Below, piece after piece: positions 28,603 to 36,593 of a DNA stretch of 64,000 bases. The notes below the pieces were generated by a model that was not told the origin of the DNA, searched no databases, and saw only the letters and a list, made by a program, of their open reading frames with translations. The DNA lies in assembly GCF_900089835.1 (NCBI RefSeq), contig NZ_OANU01000022.1:18541-82540 (forward strand). The letters run 5' to 3'. How positions within the stretch are numbered: position 1 is the first letter of the stretch; every line of letters starts with the position of its first letter. This stretch comes from Vibrio thalassae. Lineage in GTDB: Bacteria; Pseudomonadota; Gammaproteobacteria; Enterobacterales; Vibrionaceae. Made by a program: the position numbers and the translations under genes.

Positions 28603-28616
28603 TTGGGAGACTTACG

Positions 28617-29576
28617 ATGAAACATATCGCCATCATTGGTGAATGTATGATTGAACTAAATGGGAAACCATTTGGTGAGATGCATCAGACGTTTGGTGGA
28701 GATACGCTTAATGCCGCGGTTTATTTGAACCGTGGCTGTCAGCTTAACTCTGAGGACACCTTAATAAGAACCTCCTTTGTCAGCGCTTTGGGAACCGACG
28801 CGATCAGCGAAGCAATGATTGCGCGTTGGCAAGATGAAAATATCGATACGCAGTTCGTGTTGCGTGACGGGGATCGAACGCCCGGTCTCTATCTTATTCA
28901 GCTAGACGAACAAGGGGAACGGACGTTTCTCTATTGGCGTAACCAGTCAGCCGCAAAATACCTGTTACAACACCCTAATTTTGACACCATTGCTCACGCT
29001 CTAAAGTCGACAAATATGGTCTTTCTCAGCGGCATCAGCTTAGCGATTTTACCCACTGAGGATCGAGTCAAACTTTTCGGCTTACTTAACGAGCTAAAAC
29101 GGAATGATGTCGAAATAAGCTTTGATAGCAACTATCGTCCAGCTTTGTGGCCTTCAGATGAACTTATTACCGTCAAAGAAAACTACCGCCAGATGTATCA
29201 ACTTACTGATATAGCATTAGTCACCTTTGATGATGAAAAGCTAATTTGGGGAGACCTCAATCCTCAAGCAACCATAGAGCGACTTCATAGTGAGGGCATC
29301 AAAAATGTTGTGCTAAAACTGGGCGCAGAGGGTTGTTTAGTTTCAGAAAACTTTGGCAAGCAATCCCTAACCGTTCCCACGCAGCCCGTGAAAAATGTTG
29401 TAGATACTACATCGGCGGGCGACTCATTTAACGGCGGCTTCCTCTCCTGTTATCTCGCTGGCGGCTCAATGGAGCACTCTTGTCAGAGAGGCAATCGTCT
29501 CGCGGGAATCGTTATTCAACATAAAGGGGCAATAATCCCCAAGACTGCGACTGATGTCGTGACCCAAAAACATTAA
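28617..29576 (+). CDS. kdgK: 2-keto-3-deoxygluconate kinase
   Basis: Phosphorylates KDG, the product of UxuA, to KDPG. 319-residue PfkB-family kinase. Substrate-binding N-terminal GGDTLNAAVYLNR, catalytic DTTSAGDSFNGGFL (catalytic Asp in SAGDSF) near residue 270. Follows uxaC by 14 bp with a GGGAG ribosome-binding site. Confidence 0.93.
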   Translation: MKHIAIIGECMIELNGKPFGEMHQTFGGDTLNAAVYLNRGCQLNSEDTLIRTSFVSALGTDAISEAMIARWQDENIDTQFVLRDGDRTPGLYLIQLDEQGERTFLYWRNQSAAKYLLQHPNFDTIAHALKSTNMVFLSGISLAILPTEDRVKLFGLLNELKRNDVEISFDSNYRPALWPSDELITVKENYRQMYQLTDIALVTFDDEKLIWGDLNPQATIERLHSEGIKNVVLKLGAEGCLVSENFGKQSLTVPTQPVKNVVDTTSAGDSFNGGFLSCYLAGGSMEHSCQRGNRLAGIVIQHKGAIIPKTATDVVTQKH

Positions 29577-29585
29577 GGAATTTAC

Positions 29586-30215
29586 ATGTCGACTATCAAC
29601 GAACAACTACAGGCGCTTAAAGTCATCCCTGTTATCGCTATCGACAAAGCGGAAGATATTATCCCTTTAGGCAAAGTGCTGGCTGAAAACGGCCTACCTG
29701 CTGCTGAGATCACTTTCCGCTCTGAGGCTGCAGTCGAAGCGATTCGTTTGCTAAGAGAAGCGCAACCAGATATGTTGATTGGAGCTGGTACGGTTTTAAA
29801 TCGCGAGCAAGTGATTGCAGCAAAAGAAGCAGGAGCGACATTTATTGTTTCACCTGGTTTCAACCCAAATACCGTTAAAGCGTGTCAAGAGCTTGAGATC
29901 GACATTGTACCCGGAGTCAACAACCCAAGTACGGTTGAGGCGGCGCTAGAAATGGGGCTCACTACTTTAAAATTCTTCCCAGCGGAAGCATCTGGTGGCG
30001 TTAGTATGGTGAAATCACTGTTGGCACCCTACGGTGATATTTGCTTAATGCCAACTGGCGGAATCAATCCTAAGAATATCAAAGGCTACCTAGCGATCCC
30101 TCGTGTACTTGCTTGTGGTGGGACATGGATGGTTGATAAAAAGCTAATCGAAGCTGGGGAATGGGAAGAACTTGCTCGACTTACCCGTGAAGCGGTTGCA
30201 TTAGTGAATAATTAA
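29586..30215 (+). CDS. eda: KDPG aldolase (bifunctional with 4-hydroxy-2-oxoglutarate aldolase)
   Basis: Cleaves KDPG to pyruvate and glyceraldehyde-3-phosphate, completing hexuronate catabolism. 209 residues of class-I Eda type: ITFRSEAA with catalytic Glu, GAGTVLN, Schiff-base Lys in TTLKFFPAEA, phosphate site MPTGGI. 9 bp after kdgK. A dedicated copy for this operon; a housekeeping Entner-Doudoroff copy may exist elsewhere. Confidence 0.94.
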   Translation: MSTINEQLQALKVIPVIAIDKAEDIIPLGKVLAENGLPAAEITFRSEAAVEAIRLLREAQPDMLIGAGTVLNREQVIAAKEAGATFIVSPGFNPNTVKACQELEIDIVPGVNNPSTVEAALEMGLTTLKFFPAEASGGVSMVKSLLAPYGDICLMPTGGINPKNIKGYLAIPRVLACGGTWMVDKKLIEAGEWEELARLTREAVALVNN

Positions 30216-30226
30216 TCTGTATTGTT

Positions 30227-30246
30227 GAGGCTCCAGAAGGAGCCTC
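30227..30246 (+). terminator. Intercistronic hairpin after eda
   Basis: GAGGCTCC (30227-30234) pairs with GGAGCCTC (30239-30246), loop AGAA. No U-tract; probably marks a processing or partial termination point before the last two genes of the arm. Confidence 0.5.
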
Positions 30247-30271
30247 CCAAGCAATAACGAAAAGGATTGTT

Positions 30272-30901
30272 ATGAAGATTTTGTTCCTGCACACTTTAGC
30301 GAGCAACATCACTCTCTTTAAACCTCTAGCCGCAACATCGCTCCCTAAACATGACATATTCCACGATGTCCAAGAATCATTTCTAAGCAACATACGCAAA
30401 ACAGGGCCAACCCCCTCTATCGTCAAGCAGATTCAAGGTTATTTAAACCAGCAGCTTACTCAAGGCTATGACTTTATTGTCTGCACTTGTTCAACCCTGG
30501 GCCCCATTGTGGATGCTTACCCTGATAACCGTGTTTTTCGAGTCGACCGACCGATGGCAGAACAAACCATTGGCTACAGTCAGATACTTGTTGCTGTTAC
30601 GCTTGAAAGTACGATAGAACCCACTCGAACTTTACTAGAAAGCTGCAACAACCATTCTCAATTCGAGTTTTTATTTATTCCTGCGGCGTGGGAACATTAT
30701 GTCGCGGGCTCAACGCAGGCTTTCAATTCAAGCATTGCAAACACTATCACAGAGCATCGTACACATTCTACAAACCGTTATGATGCTATCCTGTTAGCGC
30801 AAGCGTCGATGGCATATGCATTAGCGGATTGTCAGTTTGACATTACCGTTTTGTCCAGCCCACAAAGTTGCCTGAACTATCTGGAGAAGCAATTAGAATG
30901 A
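30272..30901 (+). CDS. Asp/Glu racemase-superfamily-like protein
   Basis: 209 residues. FIVCTCSTLGPIVDAYP at about residues 67-84 resembles the first cysteine motif of the Asp/Glu/hydantoin racemase superfamily. The second half has LLAQASMAYAL where a second catalytic Cys is expected, so that Cys is replaced by Ala or Ser. It may be a one-cysteine member (decarboxylase or isomerase type) rather than a racemase. It overlaps the next gene by 4 nt, so the two are translationally coupled. Role in uronate use unknown. Confidence 0.6.
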   Translation: MKILFLHTLASNITLFKPLAATSLPKHDIFHDVQESFLSNIRKTGPTPSIVKQIQGYLNQQLTQGYDFIVCTCSTLGPIVDAYPDNRVFRVDRPMAEQTIGYSQILVAVTLESTIEPTRTLLESCNNHSQFEFLFIPAAWEHYVAGSTQAFNSSIANTITEHRTHSTNRYDAILLAQASMAYALADCQFDITVLSSPQSCLNYLEKQLE

Positions 30902-31401
30902 CGTTAATGCTATTCGCCCAACTTGTTGGTGGTGTTGCTTTTATCTTTGGAATCATGGCATTTTTACAAAAAGACGACCTTCGTTTCCGTTACTGTATGG
31001 TCGCGTTTTGTTTCATCATGATGGTACACTTTGCCATGATGGGGGCCGTGGTTGGTGCAATAGGTGTCGCTATCAATGGTATTCGTGCTTTCGTCTCCAT
31101 TAAAACTCGCTCTAAGCGCGCCATGTGGTTCTTCATTGTCATTCTAATTGGCATGACACTCCCCAATGTCTCCTCTCCTGTAGAGCTCTTACCAATTATT
31201 GGTTCCGCAGTGGGTACATGGGCGCTATTCTCCGCATCTGGTATCAAAATGCGAAGTTTCATTTTATTCAACTCCGCATGTTGGTTTACCCATAATATGT
31301 GGATTGGCTCTATCGGCGGTTCACTAGTCGAAGGTACATTTCTAATAGCTAATACCGCCACGATATATCGCTTATGCATGAAACAACACGAACCAGCATA
31401 A
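30898..31401 (+). CDS. ygjV: YgjV-family inner-membrane protein
   Basis: 167 residues from the ATG at 30898 (overlapping TGA of the previous gene as ATGA; GGAG upstream). About five hydrophobic segments, including VGGVAFIFGIMAFLQKDD and an alternating charged loop KTRSKRAMWF. In E. coli, ygjV lies beside uxaCA and the exuT genes; here it again closes a hexuronate operon. That repeated linkage supports a role in uronate uptake or efflux, but the function is unproven. Confidence 0.75.
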   Translation: MTLMLFAQLVGGVAFIFGIMAFLQKDDLRFRYCMVAFCFIMMVHFAMMGAVVGAIGVAINGIRAFVSIKTRSKRAMWFFIVILIGMTLPNVSSPVELLPIIGSAVGTWALFSASGIKMRSFILFNSACWFTHNMWIGSIGGSLVEGTFLIANTATIYRLCMKQHEPA

Positions 31402-31410
31402 AGCTGGTTC
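31390..31410. terminator. Hairpin at the ygjV stop
   Basis: GAACCAGC (31390-31397) pairs with GCTGGTTC (31403-31410), loop ATAAA containing the ygjV stop codon. No U-run on either side; likely a weak bidirectional 3' end for ygjV and the 51-aa gene. Confidence 0.45.
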
Positions 31411-31429
31411 AATCCTATCACTTGAGCTA

Positions 31430-31585
31430 TTAAAGTTTAGTCATCGATTTAGGACATGTATCAAGGTGAGTCGTCACTACAAGTCCAGTTTCCGTCAAAC
31501 AGATATTGCCTGGTGCGCCTCCCTCTTCAGCCACCGAAACGAAAGTGCACATTGCTCCGAATATCAAAATAAGGACTGCTTTCAT
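31430..31585 (-). CDS. 51-residue exported peptide (small ORF)
   Basis: Read directly from the minus strand. ATG at 31585 with GGAGAATAAT just upstream; stop TAA at 31430-31432. The product begins MKAVLILIFGAMCTFVSVAE, a signal peptide, probably cleaved near VSVA-EE. The mature peptide of about 32 residues carries two cysteines (ICLTETG... and DTCPK) that could form a disulfide. I do not recognise the family. It is convergent with ygjV. Confidence 0.65.
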   Translation of the reverse strand: MKAVLILIFGAMCTFVSVAEEGGAPGNICLTETGLVVTTHLDTCPKSMTKL

Positions 31586-31917
31586 ATTATTCTCCGCGTG
31601 ATAACCATGTTAAAAGAAGATTTTCCTTTGCTTCGTCATTATTAGCTTAGTTGAGAAAATATGAGAGAGATTTAATTTTATCTTTATTTATCATAAAGAT
31701 GCATTCAACCAATACAATAAGCAAACTCATTTATCAGCCAAATAATAACCCCTCACCTCAAATTCTGGCCATTGACGAATTCATGCTTCATGTAAATATA
31801 TTTACACTTACGTTAAGGGTTCATAAAATTCATGAATAAAAATTAACCTCAAAATCACACATGCTTATTAATAACTTTTTACAATCTAGCTCTTAATGAC
31901 CATTTAGGCTGCTCGCT
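31586..31917. other. AT-rich intergenic region
   Basis: About 330 bp between the divergent 51-aa gene and the DUF3541-like gene. Very AT-rich; it should contain two promoters, but no confident boxes, repeats or RNA genes are seen. A 62-codon open frame at 31651 has no ribosome-binding site and is not called. Confidence 0.4.
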
Positions 31918-33021
31918 ATGAAAATGAACAAAGCAATCGTTGCAATATTTGTTAGCGTATTTTTGCTAACTGGTGCTAGTATCATCAATCTTGATACCTC
32001 CCCAACACAGCAACAGTTTCAGGCCTCAGCAAACGTGGTTAAAGACACCTACGAATCACAGTTATTTACTCTTTCTGCCTATAAACAAGGTCATTTCGGA
32101 CTACGTATGTATAGACAGACTCAGGACCCTAGATACGATGCGGTCGTTTTAAATGACCTTGCAAATGTGACTTCTAGAGTCAATGAAATTGCAGCAGAAG
32201 TCACCACACCAAAAGCAATTCGTAGCTATTCTTTACAGCGACTAAATGACTATAAGCAAGGCAAGGACGAACGCAGTCAACGCCGCTACGAGGCCACTAA
32301 GGATCAGCCTGAGTATTTCTATATGGGGCTGGACTTGTTGCGTTATTTAGCAAGACTTAACGAGTACGGTGTTGTTCATAAAAATGACAAACAACTTAGA
32401 CGTATTCTAAAGCAATACAATTTCGAGCCAGTCTTAACCGATCCACAAATGATTACGGCTTGGGCTGCACAATTGGCTAATCAAGCTTATTGGCTTAAGC
32501 AGATCGACGAAAAAGATCTTGTCGATGAGTTTATTGCCGCCTTTCGAAAGACCTACCCTGATAGCGAAGACTATCGTTTGAGCAACCAGCAGTTTGGTAA
32601 CAAACTTTATGGTATGACTCATATTATCCTTGCTGACTCGGGCTATTATCAACGATTGGTCGATGAAAAAGAGCACCAGTGGATCTTTGATTATTTCAGA
32701 AAGAATATTGATGACATCATCTTGCATACCAAAGAGGACATCGTTGCCGAAGTTGGACTCTGCTTCTTACTCGCAGGATTAGATGACGATCCTGTGGTCG
32801 CAAAAACCAGAAAGTCGATTCAGGAGGCCATTGATCAGGACAAAGGCATGATCCCGTCGGTGTCAGGTGACTTTGATTTTGCTTATGGAGAACACCGCAA
32901 TGTGCTTGCGATTATGCTCCTTGATTGGCAAACGCCTAAAGAGGGGCCCAGCACGGTAACCGTTCCACAGCTATTTTCTACTCTGCCTTACGGTGTAAAA
33001 ATGAAACCCACATCGATTTAA
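31918..33021 (+). CDS. Exported protein, DUF3541-like
   Basis: 367 residues with an N-terminal signal peptide or anchor (about 1-22, AIVAIFVSVFLLTGASII). The rest is helical with repeated WAAQLANQAYWLK, DYRLSNQQFGNKLYGMTHIILADSGYYQR and VGLCFLLAG stretches, like the uncharacterised DUF3541 proteins of vibrios; the match is from memory. It may adopt an alpha/alpha-toroid fold, but no catalytic residues can be named. Monocistronic. Confidence 0.55.
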   Translation: MKMNKAIVAIFVSVFLLTGASIINLDTSPTQQQFQASANVVKDTYESQLFTLSAYKQGHFGLRMYRQTQDPRYDAVVLNDLANVTSRVNEIAAEVTTPKAIRSYSLQRLNDYKQGKDERSQRRYEATKDQPEYFYMGLDLLRYLARLNEYGVVHKNDKQLRRILKQYNFEPVLTDPQMITAWAAQLANQAYWLKQIDEKDLVDEFIAAFRKTYPDSEDYRLSNQQFGNKLYGMTHIILADSGYYQRLVDEKEHQWIFDYFRKNIDDIILHTKEDIVAEVGLCFLLAGLDDDPVVAKTRKSIQEAIDQDKGMIPSVSGDFDFAYGEHRNVLAIMLLDWQTPKEGPSTVTVPQLFSTLPYGVKMKPTSI

Positions 33022-33103
33022 CAAGTCATGCCGCGGCAACGAATATGAAACAGGCACTGGCACTTGGTTTTAAGAAGCGAATTATGATAGCCCCATAAAA
33101 TTC

Positions 33104-33126
33104 AGGGCCCCCGGAAAGGAGCCCCT
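33104..33126 (-). terminator. Hairpin at the end of the alpha-glucoside ABC operon
   Basis: AGGGCCCCC (33104-33112) with GGAGCCCCT (33118-33126) gives an 8-of-9 pair stem. On the minus strand it is followed by TGAATTTTATG. It lies 25 bp after the ATPase gene stop. Confidence 0.6.
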
Positions 33127-33150
33127 TGATTCATTACATACCACATCGGC

Positions 33151-34242
33151 TTAGCGATATTTCAACGACATACCGTCTTCGTTAAACAAGTGTATTTTCT
33201 CTGGTAGCGCTGTCAGGTGAATAGTTTCACCTTTGCGGTAATTAAGAATACCAGGTAGCTTGGCGACGACCGTTTCATCATGTCCTTCAACATTGATATG
33301 CAATAGTGTCACCTCTCCCAACGACTCCACAAAGAGGACTTTACCAGACATAAGGGCGTCAGACTCTTCAGCGACTAAAAAGTCTTCTGGTCTGATTCCC
33401 AATTGCAGTGCACAGCCGTTTAGATCTTGCGCCGCTGCAATCGGTATTTCAATATTATGACCACTTTCTGCAGTTACCAAGGAGCGTTCTCCCGCGCTTT
33501 CCATGTGTGCTTTACTTATATTCATCGCTGGTGAACCAATGAACTGTGCGACAAACACATTCGCTGGATTGGTATAAAGCTCCAGCGGCGTGCCGACTTG
33601 CTCAATCTTACCCGCTGACAAAACAACGATACGGTCAGCGAGCGTCATTGCTTCTACCTGATCGTGCGTCACGTAAATCATCGTGGTTGCTGTCAACTGC
33701 TCCTTCAAGTTGGCGATTTCAATTCGTGTTTGAACACGTAACGCTGCGTCCAAATTGGAGAGCGGTTCATCAAATAGGAACACTTTTGGGTGGCGAACAA
33801 TCGCTCGACCAATGGCGACCCTTTGCCTTTGACCACCAGAGAGTGCCTTGGGAAGACGATCGAGATACGGTTCAAGTTGCAACATACGAGCTGCTTCCAT
33901 GACTCGCTCATGGATCTCTTCCTTGGACTCTTTAGCTATGCGCATTGCAAATGCCATATTGTCGTAAACGGTCATATGTGGGTAGAGTGCATAAGTCTGA
34001 AACACCATGGCTATCCCACGCATGGCCGCAGGCAGTTCATTAACTCTAGCCCCTTCAATACAAAGCTCTCCTGATGTAATGTCCTCAAGGCCAGCAATCA
34101 TTCGCAGCAGTGTTGATTTACCACAGCCGGACGGTCCTACAAATACGATGAATTCGCCTTGCCCGATATCCAGATCGATTCCGTGCAGAACCTGAGTCTC
34201 TCCGTATGATTTTTTAACTTTTGTTAAAGATAATCCTGTCAT
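33151..34242 (-). CDS. aglK: Alpha-glucoside ABC transporter ATPase (MalK/AglK type)
   Basis: 363 residues, the UgpC/MalK length. Walker A GPSGCGKST, signature LSGGQRQRVAIGRAIVR, Walker B VFLFDEPLSNLDA, switch His in MIYVTHDQVEA, then the C-terminal TOBE regulatory domain (from about residue 240). Last gene of the aglEFGK-like operon; energises sugar import. Confidence 0.9.
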   Translation of the reverse strand: MTGLSLTKVKKSYGETQVLHGIDLDIGQGEFIVFVGPSGCGKSTLLRMIAGLEDITSGELCIEGARVNELPAAMRGIAMVFQTYALYPHMTVYDNMAFAMRIAKESKEEIHERVMEAARMLQLEPYLDRLPKALSGGQRQRVAIGRAIVRHPKVFLFDEPLSNLDAALRVQTRIEIANLKEQLTATTMIYVTHDQVEAMTLADRIVVLSAGKIEQVGTPLELYTNPANVFVAQFIGSPAMNISKAHMESAGERSLVTAESGHNIEIPIAAAQDLNGCALQLGIRPEDFLVAEESDALMSGKVLFVESLGEVTLLHINVEGHDETVVAKLPGILNYRKGETIHLTALPEKIHLFNEDGMSLKYR

Positions 34243-34274
34243 TTGTTTTGTCTCATCGTTAAATCAGGAACTGC

Positions 34275-35477
34275 TTACTTAACAGAACCAGAAAGTAGGC
34301 CACGAACTAGATAGCGTTGCAGTGCAAAGAAAACTGCCAACGGAACTGCAATGGAAACGAAAGCTGAGGCGGTCAATATCTCCCAGTTCCCTCCGCGTGA
34401 TCCAAGAAGTTCACGAAGTCTCGCCGTTAGAACCATGTGTTCTTCCCCTGTACCCAAAAATACGGTAGCGACTAAAAGGTCATTCCAAACCCAGAGGAAT
34501 TGGAAAATACCGAACGATGCAAGTGCCGGATAAGACAGAGGTAAAACAATTTTCATAAAGATTTCGAAATCCGTCGCACCATCGACTTTGGCTGATTCAA
34601 TGATCTCTTTGGGTAGGCTCGATATATAATTCCTAAGCAAATAAATCGCCAAAGGCAAACCAAATCCTGTATGCGCTAACCAAATTCCTACGTAGGTCTT
34701 CGCTCCCACTCCAAATAAGGCACCAATATCATTGTATAGGCGAAGTAAAGGAATCAAAGACATCTGCAGAGGCACAACTAATAAACCGACGACCACTGCG
34801 ATTAGTATATTTCGACCCGGCATTCTCATCCATGACAATGCATACGCCGCATAAGCCGCAATAAGAATAGGGATAATCGTAGCGGGAATAGTTACCGTCA
34901 ACGAATTAATAAATGAACGACCAATGCCCTCTGCACCAAGTACCGTGTGATAATTGTCTAAACCAAACTTGGGCGGAACCACTGCCGTAAAGAATATTCG
35001 CTTCCCACGGTTTCCTTTGAAAGGTTCAAGCGAGGTCATTCTATATTTACCATCTGCGGTAACGGTTAACTCACCTCCATTTTTCATCTTAGCGATGTCA
35101 CCTGGGATAAATTTGGTAGGCTCACCAGAAGAAAAGCCAAAAGCCCGAACCTGTGCAGCTTTATTATCAACCAATAGTTGTCCCTTCAAGACGAAGACAT
35201 CACCGTCTTGAATTTGTGTGTCTGCCCCACCAGTACGAACCATTAAATTTTGTTCAGAGGCAGTTAACGATGTCCACCAGCCAGATAGCGCAAGCTGGTC
35301 TTTATCTCTGAAAGAAGATATTAATAGCCCTGCGGTTGGTAGAGTCCATAAAATGACGATCAACAGTACCGAAAAGTGTAACAGTAGAGTCAGAGGTGAA
35401 CGACGCAATCGGCTCAAACTGAAGCGGGCTTCACTGGCTTCTAGCTTCGAGGAAGTTTGAAGTTGCTGAGACATCAT
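34275..35477 (-). CDS. aglG: Alpha-glucoside ABC permease (AglG type)
   Basis: 400 residues, longer than MalG (about 296) because of an approximately 110-residue periplasmic insertion between the first and second membrane segments (about residues 55-170). This insertion is characteristic of AglG-type permeases. EAA loop: EIIESAKVDGATDFEIFMKI. It overlaps the aglF stop by 4 nt. Confidence 0.85.
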   Translation of the reverse strand: MMSQQLQTSSKLEASEARFSLSRLRRSPLTLLLHFSVLLIVILWTLPTAGLLISSFRDKDQLALSGWWTSLTASEQNLMVRTGGADTQIQDGDVFVLKGQLLVDNKAAQVRAFGFSSGEPTKFIPGDIAKMKNGGELTVTADGKYRMTSLEPFKGNRGKRIFFTAVVPPKFGLDNYHTVLGAEGIGRSFINSLTVTIPATIIPILIAAYAAYALSWMRMPGRNILIAVVVGLLVVPLQMSLIPLLRLYNDIGALFGVGAKTYVGIWLAHTGFGLPLAIYLLRNYISSLPKEIIESAKVDGATDFEIFMKIVLPLSYPALASFGIFQFLWVWNDLLVATVFLGTGEEHMVLTARLRELLGSRGGNWEILTASAFVSIAVPLAVFFALQRYLVRGLLSGSVK

Positions 35478-36484
35478 CTTCCCTCCATTTGAGCATTAGC
35501 TTGACGCATATTCCAGACCATTACGGGTATCACTGCAACCATGATTATCACAGCAATCGCCGCACCCCGACCAAAATCACCGCCACCACGGAACATCCAA
35601 TCGAACATCATGTTTGCCAGAACTTGCGTGCTCCATTGACCATTCGTCATCGCCAAAACGATATCGAAGACTTTTAAAACCAGAATCGTAATGGTGGTCC
35701 ACACTACTGCTATGGTTCCCCATATTTGAGGAATAAGAATTTTGAAAAATATTTGTACTCCGTTTGCACCATCTAATACCGCCGCTTCAACGGTCTCTTC
35801 AGGGATACCACGAAGAGCGGCTGAGAGTATAACCATCGCAAAACCAGTTTGAATCCAAATAAGAATAACCATTAGAAAGATGTTGTTCCAAAAAGGAAGG
35901 GCTATCCATGGTTGCGCTGTACCGCCAAAGTACTCTAAAACAGCGTTGAGAATACCAATTTGTTCCGAACCCGGAGCGCGGTAATCGTAAACGAACTTCC
36001 AAATAATTGATGCGCCAATAAATGAAATGGCCATAGGCATGAATATTAAACTTTTGGCAATATTCCCCCAACTGACCTTATCAGTTAATGCAGCAATAAC
36101 CAGGCCGAAAAATGTCGACGCAGCTGGTACGATAAGCAACCAAAGCACATTATTAAACAGTGACTCCCTGAATTCAGGGTTATTAAATAACCAAGAATAG
36201 TTGTCAAAACCTACGAATTCGTCGGCGTTTCTGTCATGTAGTGACAAGTAAAACGAATCAAATACCGGATAGACCAAATAGAGACACAAAAAAGTCAATG
36301 ACGGGCCCAAAAACAGCCAAGGTCTAACCGCAGCTGCGCGCCTTAGGTTTTGCGCCATCTGGCGGTTTGACACATTTCTCGTGGGGAAAATAATACCGAG
36401 AAGCCAGTTAGTGCCTATAAAATAAACCGCACAACCAGCAACTCCGAGTGCCATAATAAATAATGAGGAGTAAAGCTGTTCCAT
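35474..36484 (-). CDS. aglF: Alpha-glucoside ABC permease (AglF type)
   Basis: 336 residues with an extra N-terminal membrane segment (about 5-30) before the MalF-type core. EAA loop: IPEETVEAAVLDGANGVQIF. Forms the inner-membrane channel with the AglG-like subunit. Overlaps the next gene by 4 nt (translational coupling) and follows the binding-protein gene by about 110 bp. Confidence 0.85.
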   Translation of the reverse strand: MEQLYSSLFIMALGVAGCAVYFIGTNWLLGIIFPTRNVSNRQMAQNLRRAAAVRPWLFLGPSLTFLCLYLVYPVFDSFYLSLHDRNADEFVGFDNYSWLFNNPEFRESLFNNVLWLLIVPAASTFFGLVIAALTDKVSWGNIAKSLIFMPMAISFIGASIIWKFVYDYRAPGSEQIGILNAVLEYFGGTAQPWIALPFWNNIFLMVILIWIQTGFAMVILSAALRGIPEETVEAAVLDGANGVQIFFKILIPQIWGTIAVVWTTITILVLKVFDIVLAMTNGQWSTQVLANMMFDWMFRGGGDFGRGAAIAVIIMVAVIPVMVWNMRQANAQMEGR

Positions 36485-36593
36485 CGCTACCTCGTTTTAA
36501 AACTCGGATAAATCTGTGAGTCTCGGTAGACGTAATGATTAATCACATCTACCGACACCTTTGTTACTCAGAGTGGTACTCTGAGATTAACGC

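Noticed and set aside
31651..31839. 62-codon open frame in the AT-rich gap
   Set aside because: No ribosome-binding site and composition typical of random AT-rich DNA.
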